From CAVVKW01 sp963749035 (GTDB taxonomy: Bacteria; Verrucomicrobiota; Verrucomicrobiia; Chthoniobacterales; JAATET01): 64,000 nucleotides of DNA. The position numbers and the translations under genes are program-made. Below the pieces are notes generated by a model. The model saw only the letters and a program-made list of their open reading frames with translations, was not told where the DNA came from and did no database searches. Positions 43,705 to 51,333 of the stretch are shown here, piece by piece (positions within the stretch are counted from its first letter, which is position 1; each line of letters starts with the position of its first letter). The DNA lies in NCBI GenBank assembly GCA_963749035.1, contig CAVVKW010000002.1, positions 496,001 to 560,000 of the forward strand, read 5' to 3'.

Positions 43705-44613
43705 GTGACCCTCCGCGCCGCTCTCCACGCGCGCTACCTTCGCAAAGGAGCCACCCCCACCCGTGCAGCCGTCGAGACCACTCGCGACCGGATTCGTATC
43801 GCCTTCGCCCAACCCTCCGCCCGCGTCATCCGCGCCGAAGGTCACGCCAAATTTCCCGCCGACGACCACCGCCCCGTCGCCGTCTTTTCGCACTTCGATG
43901 CGACCGGCCAGATTTCCGACGCAACCCTCGCCTACCTCGAAGCGATGCGCTCCGTCGCCAGTGCCATCGTTTTCGTCACCACCTCTGGCGACCTCACCCG
44001 CGTCCGTCAATCTGCCGACCTGGCGATCCTCCGCACCAACGTCGGCTACGATTTCGGCTCGTGGAAAGTCGGTCTGGCCGCCGCTTCCGAAGCGATCGCC
44101 TCACGAGGCGTCATCCTCGCCAACGACAGCGTTCTCGGCCCCCGCCGCCCGCTCGCGCCGATCTTCGAGCGCATGGCCGGGCAGCCCTTCTGGGGAATGA
44201 CCGATTCCCACGAACTCGCCCCGCACCTCCAGTCCTACTTCCTCGTCGCGACCCCCGCCACCACGTCAGCCCCGTGGTTCCGCCAGTTCTGGCGTTCCCT
44301 TTGCCACCTTCCCAACGCCTACAAATTCCTCGTCGTCCGTTGCTACGAAGTCGGGCTTTCCCAGCTCGCCCTGGCCAACGACGTCACCCCCACCGCCGCC
44401 TTCCCGGTCCGCGACCTTGCCCCACCGGACACCGACCTCACCGTCCTCAATCCCACCCAACACTACTGGCGCGAACTCGCCACCAGCCCGACCTTCCCTT
44501 TCCTGAAAAAGGGAATGCTCCGCCCCGAGAACCGCGAAAAGCACGACGCCCACGACATCGACGAAATCATCGCCTCCGAATTCTCGGAAAAAAATCTGCG
44601 TCCCTCTGCTTAA
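43705..44613 (+). CDS. rhamnan synthesis F (RgpF)-like glycosyltransferase-associated protein
   Basis: The 302-residue product matches the RgpF domain (PF05045). It shows VAVFSHFDATGQISDATLAYL, IVFVTTSGDL, LRTNVGYDFGSWKVGLA, VILANDSVLGP, FWGMTDSHE, LQSYFLVA and FWRSL, all in the order seen in rhamnan synthesis proteins. RgpF-type proteins take part in rhamnose-containing polysaccharide assembly, and rfbB/rfbD at 15 kb could supply dTDP-rhamnose. The start GTG 43705 is supported by the AGGAG 7 bases upstream. It is nearly convergent with the next GT4 gene. Confidence 0.88.
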   Translation: MTLRAALHARYLRKGATPTRAAVETTRDRIRIAFAQPSARVIRAEGHAKFPADDHRPVAVFSHFDATGQISDATLAYLEAMRSVASAIVFVTTSGDLTRVRQSADLAILRTNVGYDFGSWKVGLAAASEAIASRGVILANDSVLGPRRPLAPIFERMAGQPFWGMTDSHELAPHLQSYFLVATPATTSAPWFRQFWRSLCHLPNAYKFLVVRCYEVGLSQLALANDVTPTAAFPVRDLAPPDTDLTVLNPTQHYWRELATSPTFPFLKKGMLRPENREKHDAHDIDEIIASEFSEKNLRPSA

Positions 44614-44628
44614 TCTGCGGACAAACCC

Positions 44629-45909
44629 TCAGCTCTCGCCGAACAGGCTCGCGATCCGCCCCGCCAGCTTCCGCCGGGCCACCGAATACGAGAAAAACTT
44701 TCTCCCCAGCTCGAAATTCACCTCTCCCCACTCCTCCCGCATCGATCGGTTCCCCAGAATTTCCCGAGTCTCCTCCACGACCTCATTCGTCACCAACTGC
44801 GACATCTCGATCACCTTGAAACCAAGCGGATCAATGTCCCGCGCATAAACCGCGTAGGCATTCACCACCACCGGCTTTCGGAAGTAGATCGCCTCCAAAA
44901 ACGCGTTGCCAAATCCCTCGTAGGTGCTCGGATACGTCACCAGATCCGCGTGCGGATACACGTCGTTCAGCGTGTAAACCTTCTTTCCCTCCACGTTCAG
45001 ACCGCGCGTTTCGCCGACCCGATCCCAGATATCCACCGCATCGATCCCCGCATCCACGATCCGTTCCCGCAACAGATTGAGATAATCCTCCCCCTCGTCT
45101 CCCGCCGGATGGGAAAACACCAATTTCAGCCCCGGCATTTTCAGCCGGCGCAATAATTCGATCGCGTGCTCGATCCCCTTCCGCGCCACCAGACGCGTCG
45201 GCTGTAGCACCAGGATGTCCGACTCCCGCACCCCGATCTCCTTCCGAAAATCCCGCGTGTAGTCGTCGATTCCCGGTGTCGGCGTCTCGAAATCGATCAC
45301 GTTCGGGATCACCGTCGCCGGCTGCCCAAACCGCTGCGCCAGCTCCCGCTGCTGCATCGAATTGATCACCACGTGCTCCACCATCGGCAGCCGCGGCGGA
45401 AACGCCGCCCCGAGGTAATCCCCCGCCGAAGTCGTCGAAAACCGCTCCCGTTCCCACGCGAAATCGTGATGGTGCGCGATCGTCGGCATCCCCGTCTCCG
45501 CCATCACCTCCGTCATCGCCAACCCCAACGGCACGTGCATCGGGATCGCCAGGATGTTCTGCGGAATCAGCATCTCCAGATCGAACCGCTCGATGAACCG
45601 ATAAATCGAATTTTTCAATCGACTCTTCATCCCGTGCACCCGCCGCGAAATCTCCCGCGGACGAGTCGTCTGGCCGAACAAATGTCCCTGTAAATCCAGC
45701 ACGTAGGGATGACCGAAGAACGCCATCGGATCCAAATGGCTCGCCGCCTCCGGCTTATCCAACATTCCCGCCATCCAGAAACACTGCGCCCCCTCCGCCT
45801 CCAGGATGTGCGCCCACTTCGCCGCCTCCAGCGTCACCCCGTCCGTCCCGTGAAATCGAGTTGAGATGAATCCAATCCGCCCAGGCACCCGGGTCAACGA
45901 AACCGACAT
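44629..45909 (-). CDS. GT4-type glycosyltransferase
   Basis: This 426-residue retaining glycosyltransferase opens with IGFISTRFHGTDGVTLEAAKWA, the acceptor-side GT4 start. HHHDFAWERERF, VIPNVIDF, LQPTRLVARKGIEHAIEL and the donor-binding E-x(7)-E as YEGFGNAFLEAIYFRKPVV follow. The start is settled by GGAGG 8 bases before ATG 45909; an ATG two codons earlier is too close. It sits beside a sugar phosphorylase and a second GT4 gene, so a soluble glycoside such as a glucosylglycerate derivative is a likely product (inference). Polysaccharide assembly remains an alternative. Confidence 0.88.
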   Translation of the reverse strand: MSVSLTRVPGRIGFISTRFHGTDGVTLEAAKWAHILEAEGAQCFWMAGMLDKPEAASHLDPMAFFGHPYVLDLQGHLFGQTTRPREISRRVHGMKSRLKNSIYRFIERFDLEMLIPQNILAIPMHVPLGLAMTEVMAETGMPTIAHHHDFAWERERFSTTSAGDYLGAAFPPRLPMVEHVVINSMQQRELAQRFGQPATVIPNVIDFETPTPGIDDYTRDFRKEIGVRESDILVLQPTRLVARKGIEHAIELLRRLKMPGLKLVFSHPAGDEGEDYLNLLRERIVDAGIDAVDIWDRVGETRGLNVEGKKVYTLNDVYPHADLVTYPSTYEGFGNAFLEAIYFRKPVVVNAYAVYARDIDPLGFKVIEMSQLVTNEVVEETREILGNRSMREEWGEVNFELGRKFFSYSVARRKLAGRIASLFGES

Positions 45910-45984
45910 ACTCATATCCTCCACCCTAGCAGGAACCACGCCCGCACGCTGCATTCGGCCAAAATCCTGCTCTCCCTCCCCATT

Positions 45985-47628
45985 GTGACCACCATCGCAT
46001 CCCACCTCGCCGCCCTCTATCCCGACCAACCCGACCTCGACCAAGCCGTCGAAACCCTCATCACCGACTTCAAAAGCTCTCACGCCACCGCCCCAGCTTC
46101 CACCGAATTTCCCCACCGCGAAGCGGTCCTCATCACCTACGCCGACCAACTCACCTCCCCCGAAACCCCCCCCCTCCAAACCCTCCACGCCTTTTCCTCC
46201 ACTCAACTCTCAACCCTCAACACTCAACTAACCCTCCACCTCCTCCCCTTCTACCCCAGCTCGTCCGACGATGGTTTTAGCGTCATGGACTACACCGCCG
46301 TCGACCCCGCCAACGGCACGTGGGACGACGTCACCGCCCTCGGCAGCGACTACGGCCTCATGTTCGACGCCGTCTTCAATCACGCCTCCGTCCAAGGCAC
46401 CTGGTTCCAGAGATTTCAAAACCAAGACCCCTCCTGGGAACGCACGTTCTTCACCGTCGAAGGCGACCCCGACCTCCGCGACGTCGTCCGCCCCCGCACC
46501 CATCCCCTTCTCACCGAGATCCCCACCGCCGCCGGCCCAAAACGCGTCTGGACCACTTTCTCCGCTGATCAGGCCGATCTCAATTTCGCCGACCCGCGTG
46601 TCCTCCTCCGCGTTCTCGACGTGCTCCTCTTCTACGTCGCCCGCGGCGCCCGCTACATCCGGCTCGACGCCATCGCCTTCCTCTGGAAAGTCCCCGGCAC
46701 CCCCTGCATCCACCTCCCCGAGACCCATCGCGTGATCCAGCTCATGCGCGCCGTTCTCGAAGCCACCGCCCCCCACGTCCGCCTGATCACCGAGACCAAC
46801 GTCCCCCACGTCGACAACGTTTCCTACTTCGGTGACGGCACCAACGAAGCCCAGCTCGTCTATAACTTCGCCCTCCCGCCGCTCGTCTTCCACACCCTCC
46901 GCACCGGCGATGCCACCAGGCTCCAGGCCTGGGCGAGAACCCTCACCCTCCCCTCCGCCGACACCACCTTCTTCAACTTCCTCGCCTCCCACGACGGCAT
47001 CGGCGTCAATCCCGCCCGCGGCCTCCTCGACAAATCAGAAATCGACGCCCTCGTCGAAACCGTCCGCGCCCACGGCGGCTTCGTCTCCAACAAGACCCTC
47101 CCCGACGGCACCCAGATCCCCTACGAACTCAACGTCAGCTACTTCGACGCCCTCAACAACCCACTCAACTCTCAACCCTCAACCCTCAACTCAGAAATCG
47201 GTAGATTTCTCTCTGCCCACGCCATCATGTTCGCCCTCCGCGGCATCCCCGGCATCTACTTCCACAGCCTCTTCGGCAGCCGCAGCGACCGCCAAGGAGC
47301 GCTTACCAGCGGCATCAACCGTCGCATCAATCGCCAGAAACTCCCCGCCGCCGACCTACTCACCGAGCTCGAAGACTCCACCAGCCGCCGTGCCCAAGTC
47401 TTCGCCGGACTGACCGATCTCCTCGAGCAACGCGCCGCCAACCCCGCGTTCGACCCCTTCGGACCGCAGGAAATCCTCGACGCCCCCCCGGCCATCTTCG
47501 CCCTCCGCCGCGGCGAGGGCCAACACACCACCCTCTGCCTCACCAACGTCAGCAACTCCCCCGCCACCTACCGAGACATCCCCCTCGCCCCCTACGAAAC
47601 CCGCTGGATCGCTGATCCTCACACCTGA
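45985..47628 (+). CDS. GH13_18 sugar phosphorylase (sucrose / glucosylglycerate phosphorylase type)
   Basis: This 547-residue enzyme is of the sucrose phosphorylase subfamily. It shows LLPFYPSSSDDGFSVMDY, the nucleophile in RLDAIAFLWK (near residue 227), the acid/base Glu in LITETNVPH (near 269), the third acid in ASHDGIG, and IPGIYFHSLFGS. The subfamily splits glucosides with phosphate to give glucose 1-phosphate; members act on sucrose, sucrose 6-phosphate, glucosylglycerol or glucosylglycerate. The neighbours (GpgS-like GT, GT4s, HAD) favour glucosylglycerate here. Two variable segments, near residues 73-83 and 392-404, are encoded by CTCAACT-type tandem repeats. Starts at GTG. Confidence 0.9.
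   Translation: MTTIASHLAALYPDQPDLDQAVETLITDFKSSHATAPASTEFPHREAVLITYADQLTSPETPPLQTLHAFSSTQLSTLNTQLTLHLLPFYPSSSDDGFSVMDYTAVDPANGTWDDVTALGSDYGLMFDAVFNHASVQGTWFQRFQNQDPSWERTFFTVEGDPDLRDVVRPRTHPLLTEIPTAAGPKRVWTTFSADQADLNFADPRVLLRVLDVLLFYVARGARYIRLDAIAFLWKVPGTPCIHLPETHRVIQLMRAVLEATAPHVRLITETNVPHVDNVSYFGDGTNEAQLVYNFALPPLVFHTLRTGDATRLQAWARTLTLPSADTTFFNFLASHDGIGVNPARGLLDKSEIDALVETVRAHGGFVSNKTLPDGTQIPYELNVSYFDALNNPLNSQPSTLNSEIGRFLSAHAIMFALRGIPGIYFHSLFGSRSDRQGALTSGINRRINRQKLPAADLLTELEDSTSRRAQVFAGLTDLLEQRAANPAFDPFGPQEILDAPPAIFALRRGEGQHTTLCLTNVSNSPATYRDIPLAPYETRWIADPHT
46202..46229. repeat. 4 x 7-bp CTCAACT-type repeat inside the phosphorylase gene
   Basis: Four tandem units (CTCAACT, CTCAACC, CTCAACA, CTCAACT) encode S-T-Q-L-S-T-L-N-T-Q-L. 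They lie just before the catalytic-domain strand LLPFYP and replace a segment that varies in the family. Confidence 0.9.
47164..47191. repeat. second 4 x 7-bp CTCAACT-type repeat inside the phosphorylase gene
   Basis: Four units (CTCAACT, CTCAACC, CTCAACC, CTCAACT) encode P-L-N-S-Q-P-S-T-L-N-S in a surface loop between SYFDAL and the FLSAHAIMFALRG helix. Confidence 0.9.
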
Positions 47629-47637
47629 CCGCGCCGA

Positions 47638-48321
47638 CTACTCGTCGCGGAGTAACGCACCCAGCCCAACCCAGCCGCCAGCCTCTCCGAACCACCAGGT
47701 TTTCCACCCAAAGGCTTTGGCCGGATTGATGTCATTGTCCTCGCGATCTCCGACCATCAGAATTTCATCGGGCCGAATCCCCCGATGGGCCAATCTCGCT
47801 GAAAGAATCCGGAAAACGTGCGGATTCGGTTTGGAGAATCCGCACTCGTATGACCAAACGCAAAGGTTCGGATCGAAAAGCCCGAGATCGACCCCGTTCA
47901 CCTCCAACTCACGCGGAGTGTAAGCCTGCGCGTTCGAAGCGATCCCCAGCACCACCCCTCGCTCGCCGCACTCCCGCAGAACCTCCACCGCCCCGTCCAT
48001 TACCCGGAGCGTCCGCTGCAGCTGCATGTGCCGGAAGATAAACTCCGCCGCGCCCTTCTCCGACAACGCCCCCAGCTCCGGCAGCGCCCGCTGCATCACG
48101 TCCCGCCACACCACCTCCGGATACTCGACGCCCAACGCTTTCGCCGCCGCGTGATCCCGTTCCACGATCGCGCGGCACCCCGCGTTGAATCCCGCCAGAC
48201 TCAGCACCGGCGTCTCGCCGAATGCCGCCGAATGCAATTCCGCCCACCGCTGCTCCGCGTCCCCCGGAGCCGGCCCGACGTCCAAGATTGTCCGATAAAC
48301 GTCACAAATCAGCGCCCGCAT
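47638..48321 (-). CDS. HAD-superfamily hydrolase
   Basis: This 227-residue HAD-like enzyme has motif I ICDVYRTILD near the N-terminus: the nucleophile Asp is present, but the second position is Tyr, as in haloacid-dehalogenase-type members, rather than the Asp of typical phosphatases. Motif II is GIASNAQ, motif III is KPNP, and motif IV is MVGDREDNDINPAKAFGW. A phosphatase for glucosyl-3-phosphoglycerate would fit the cluster, but the DxY motif makes this uncertain. It is convergent with the phosphorylase gene and 4 bases from the next GT4 gene. Confidence 0.85.
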   Translation of the reverse strand: MRALICDVYRTILDVGPAPGDAEQRWAELHSAAFGETPVLSLAGFNAGCRAIVERDHAAAKALGVEYPEVVWRDVMQRALPELGALSEKGAAEFIFRHMQLQRTLRVMDGAVEVLRECGERGVVLGIASNAQAYTPRELEVNGVDLGLFDPNLCVWSYECGFSKPNPHVFRILSARLAHRGIRPDEILMVGDREDNDINPAKAFGWKTWWFGEAGGWVGLGALLRDE

Positions 48322-48325
48322 CCCG

Positions 48326-49816
48326 TCACTCCATCAAAATCGGAAACAAAAACCCAGCTCCCAGCCGCTCCTCGATAATCGCTCTCTGAATCTCATCCCC
48401 TCCGCGCCTCTGCGCCTCTGCGTGAGAAATACCTTCAAAGAAGCGTTCCGCATACGCCCCCACCCCCAGCTCACGCTCCGCCCCCTCCGGCCAAGGCGTC
48501 ACCGCCAAGTCCCCCGACCACCCAGCCACCCCAAGATTCAGCCCCGCACAAGCCGCCCAGCTCACCTCCGGCTCCACCGCCAGCACCGCCAACTGCCCCG
48601 CCAACGTCAGCCGCCCGAAGGCCACCCGATCCCCGACCCGCCAGACCGGCGCCTCCGCGCGCCACCGCACCGCCTCCGGCAACGTCGTCCGCCACTTCCC
48701 AAAGACCATCTCTTGCCGTCGCCCCTCCGATTCCAAATCAAGCAACTCCGCCGCAATCCACACCTCGTCGTAGCTTCGCGGAAACCGAAACCCCCACCCC
48801 TCCAAATCCGGCATCACGTTCGGCAGTCGCCGCGCCACCAGCGGCTTTCCCGCCGCCGCCGCCTCCAGATACGGCAATCCAAAACCCTCCTGCACCGACG
48901 TCATCACCACCGCCTCACTCGCCGCCACCAGCGCCTCCACGTCCGGACCACCTCCCTCCGCCAACACCGAAAACCGCACCCGCCAACCCCCGTCCCGCGC
49001 CGCGTCCCCCAGCGCCCGCGCGTAATCTTCCTCCGCCGCCGAGCTCACCCCCGCCGTCGTCACCAACCAACCCTCCGGCCGCAACCACCGGTGAAGCAGC
49101 ACCGCCTCCGCCAAATTCTTCCGCCGTAGTAATCGAGTCGCCGCCACCCACACCGGGCTAGAATCTCCCAGCAACTCCGTTAACCAACCCTTCGCGTCTT
49201 CGCGTCTTCGCGTGAGTAATTCACCCCTTGGCGCCTCTGCGTCTTTGCGTGAGAACCCCACCGGATTCGGCAACGCCACCGCCCCGTCCACCCCCCGCGC
49301 ATCCAGCCCATTGATCACCGCATGCCGCAGCGACGGCGAAAAAATTACCTCTCCCACTTCTTCCAGCGACGCAAAACCCGCCGCCCGCATCTCCTCCCAT
49401 CGCGCCCACCGATTCTCAAACCAAAAGTCGTGATGATGCGACACCACCCGCACACCCCGCTCCGCCATCCCGACCATCGCCCTCGCCAATTCCAGATTTC
49501 GCCCCAACCCCAGATTGTGCACCCACACGACGCAACCCTCATCGCAGATCCCAATCAACTTCCGCGGCTCCTCTCCGCCGTCCGCCGCATACGCACAGCC
49601 CGGATCCACCACCACCCGCAGCTCCGCACCACCTTCCAGCGCAGCCCGCAATCCCGCGACCCAATCATCCGCCCCCCCCTCGCCGACCACCAGCGTGACC
49701 CGCCGCAGACTCCCCGCCCGCACGATCGCCGGCAGTGCCATTTCGATCACCCGCCGCACACCCCCTGGACGGAGATGATAATGAACTACGACCAAATGGC
49801 CCGAAACCGGCTTCAT
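48326..49816 (-). CDS. GT4-type glycosyltransferase interrupted by repeat-derived peptides
   Basis: This is a 496-residue glycosyltransferase. The N-terminal domain shows VVVHYHLRPGGVRRVIEMALP, a VVWVHNLGLGRN strand, SHHHDFWFENRW and VALPNPVGF; the C-terminal donor domain shows VWVAATRLLRRKNLAEAVLL and SVQEGFGLPYLEAAAAGKPLVARRLPNV. A further 110 residues follow the usual end. Peptides SRKDAEAPRG and LLTRRREDAKG after PNPVGF, and SHAEAQRRGG near the C-terminus, are translations of 8-bp tandem repeats. It diverges from the GpgS-like gene and is likely part of the same pathway. The start is ATG 49816; the open frame continues upstream into a heptamer repeat. Confidence 0.82.
   Translation of the reverse strand: MKPVSGHLVVVHYHLRPGGVRRVIEMALPAIVRAGSLRRVTLVVGEGGADDWVAGLRAALEGGAELRVVVDPGCAYAADGGEEPRKLIGICDEGCVVWVHNLGLGRNLELARAMVGMAERGVRVVSHHHDFWFENRWARWEEMRAAGFASLEEVGEVIFSPSLRHAVINGLDARGVDGAVALPNPVGFSRKDAEAPRGELLTRRREDAKGWLTELLGDSSPVWVAATRLLRRKNLAEAVLLHRWLRPEGWLVTTAGVSSAAEEDYARALGDAARDGGWRVRFSVLAEGGGPDVEALVAASEAVVMTSVQEGFGLPYLEAAAAGKPLVARRLPNVMPDLEGWGFRFPRSYDEVWIAAELLDLESEGRRQEMVFGKWRTTLPEAVRWRAEAPVWRVGDRVAFGRLTLAGQLAVLAVEPEVSWAACAGLNLGVAGWSGDLAVTPWPEGAERELGVGAYAERFFEGISHAEAQRRGGDEIQRAIIEERLGAGFLFPILME
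48402..48426. repeat. octamer repeat GCGCCTCT in the GT4 gene, 3' copy
   Basis: Tandem GCGCCTCT units end in GCGTGAG. The minus-strand translation is S-H-A-E-A-Q-R-R-G-G, a peptide that recurs in unrelated predicted proteins of repeat-rich genomes. Confidence 0.85.
49190..49253. repeat. two octamer repeats in the GT4 gene, interdomain copies
   Basis: 49190-49213 holds three exact CTTCGCGT units followed by GAG. 49231-49253 holds GCGCCTCT, GCGTCTTT and GCGTGAG. On the minus strand they encode L-L-T-R-R-R-E-D-A-K and S-R-K-D-A-E-A-P-R, located in the linker between the two Rossmann domains. Confidence 0.88.
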
Positions 49817-49849
49817 GCCCCCGATTACTCGTTCGACTCCCCGAAACCA

Positions 49850-49884
49850 CAAATCCAAAATCCGAAATCCGAAATCTAAAATTG
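49850..49884. repeat. 5 x 7-bp AAATCC-type repeat in a divergent promoter region
   Basis: Five units (CAAATCC, AAAATCC, GAAATCC, GAAATCT, AAAATTG) occupy most of the 72-base gap between two divergent glycosyltransferase genes. They end 4 bases before the ATG at 49889, where a ribosome binding site would lie. Confidence 0.9.
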
Positions 49885-49888
49885 CAAC

Positions 49889-51100
49889 ATGGCTGATTTT
49901 TTCCAGACCGGTTCCATGGCGACCCTCCACCGCCTCGGCACTCCCGACCTCCCCCGCCTCGAAGCCGAACTCGCCGATTTCGCCGCCGAACGCCCCATCG
50001 CCCTCGTCCTCCCCTGTCACGTCAAAGAACTCGGCACCTCCGCGCTCCGCGACATCATCACCACCCTTCAAGGCGCATCCTACATCAAGCAGATCGTCGT
50101 CGGCATCGACGGCGCCGACGCCAAGGCCTGGAAGAAAGCGCGGAAAACCTTCAACGCCCTCCCGCAGAAAACCTCCCTCCTCTGGAACGACGGCCCCCGC
50201 ATCAAATCCCTCCTCGAGCGCCTCATCGCCTCCGATCTCGAACCCGGCCCCCTCGGCAAAGGGCGTAATCTCTGGCTCTGCTTCGGCTACGTCCTCGCCA
50301 GCGACCAAGCCCGCGTCGCCGCCGTTCACGATTGCGACATCCTCACCTACGACCGCGAACTCCTCGCCCGTCTCTGCTACCCCGTCGCGAATCCCACCCT
50401 CGCCTTCGATTTTTGCAAGGGCTACTCCGCCCGCTACTCCGACAAGCTCAACGGCCGCGTCATGCGCCTCCTCGTCACCCCCCTCCTCCGCTCCCTCGAA
50501 TCCATCATCGGACCCCACCCCTTCCTCATCTACATGGACACCTTCCGCTACCCACTCGCCGGCGAGATCTCCATGGACGTCGACATCCTTCGCCGCACCC
50601 GCATCCCCTCAGACTGGGGCGTCGAAGTCGGGATGCTCGCCGAAGTCTTCCGCGCCGTCTCCCCCAAAGCCATCTGCCAGGTCGATCTCGCCGATCGCTA
50701 CGATCACAAACACCAGGAAATCTCCGCCAAAGACGCCAGCAAAGGCCTCAACAAAATGGCCGTCGACATCGTCAAATGCGTTTTCCGCACCCTCGCCGGT
50801 CACGGCATCAAACTCGACCGCGGACTCTTCGACACCCTCCTCTCCGCCTACCTCCGCAAGGCCGAAGACACCGTCCGGTTCTACGCCGCCGACGCCGCCA
50901 TCAACGGGCTCAACTACGACCGCCACAAGGAAGAACTCGCCGTCGCCACGTTCGTGAAATCCATCCGCGGAGCCAGCGAAGACTACCAAGACAACCCCCT
51001 CGGCGCTCCCCTGATTCCAAACTGGAACCGCGTCATCTCCGCGATCCCCGACTTCTTCGAGACCTTCAACGAAGCCGTCGAACTCGACAACCAACCCTGA
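49889..51100 (+). CDS. GT81-like glycosyltransferase (glucosyl-3-phosphoglycerate synthase type)
   Basis: This 403-residue protein has a nucleotide-diphospho-sugar transferase fold. ALVLPCHVKELGTSALRDIITTL begins the fold, VVVGIDGADAKAW follows, then GPLGKGRNLWLCFGYVLA and the metal-binding VAAVHDCDILTYD (near residue 148). LIYMDTFRYPLAGEISMDVDILR and WGVEVGMLAEVFR resemble the acceptor part of GpgS/MpgS-like enzymes. GpgS joins NDP-glucose to 3-phosphoglycerate, the first step to glucosylglycerate. The assignment is from pattern recognition and context; another GT2/GT81 substrate is possible. No Shine-Dalgarno is visible, because the heptamer repeat fills that position. Confidence 0.78.
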   Translation: MADFFQTGSMATLHRLGTPDLPRLEAELADFAAERPIALVLPCHVKELGTSALRDIITTLQGASYIKQIVVGIDGADAKAWKKARKTFNALPQKTSLLWNDGPRIKSLLERLIASDLEPGPLGKGRNLWLCFGYVLASDQARVAAVHDCDILTYDRELLARLCYPVANPTLAFDFCKGYSARYSDKLNGRVMRLLVTPLLRSLESIIGPHPFLIYMDTFRYPLAGEISMDVDILRRTRIPSDWGVEVGMLAEVFRAVSPKAICQVDLADRYDHKHQEISAKDASKGLNKMAVDIVKCVFRTLAGHGIKLDRGLFDTLLSAYLRKAEDTVRFYAADAAINGLNYDRHKEELAVATFVKSIRGASEDYQDNPLGAPLIPNWNRVISAIPDFFETFNEAVELDNQP

Positions 51101-51333
51101 TCCCCCGTTTGAGCCGCCCGGCTCCCCGCTCAAACCCGCGAACAAGGTAGAACCGGACCCTCCGCGTCCGGAGCTCCATCTCACCGCGTCGCAAAACCAG
51201 CAACTCGAAGCGCCCTCCAATCGCGCTTCCTTCCATCGTTCCCAAGCGGTGGCACGCCACCTGCTGAATACCACAATCGTAATACTAAAACCGTCCTCCG
51301 TAATACCGGCAGGCCGCAACGTGTCATCCAAAA
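51101..51333. promoter_or_regulatory. intergenic region with two hairpins and a spaced direct repeat
   Basis: An 8-bp hairpin GTTTGAGC...GCTCAAAC (51107-51135) follows the glycosyltransferase stop and may end its transcript. A smaller CCGGAC...GTCCGG hairpin follows near 51152-51170. Two exact copies of CGTAATAC (51278-51285 and 51299-51306) are 21 bases apart, start to start, just upstream of the ABC transporter genes. They are a candidate site for an activator binding on one face of DNA. Confidence 0.5.
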
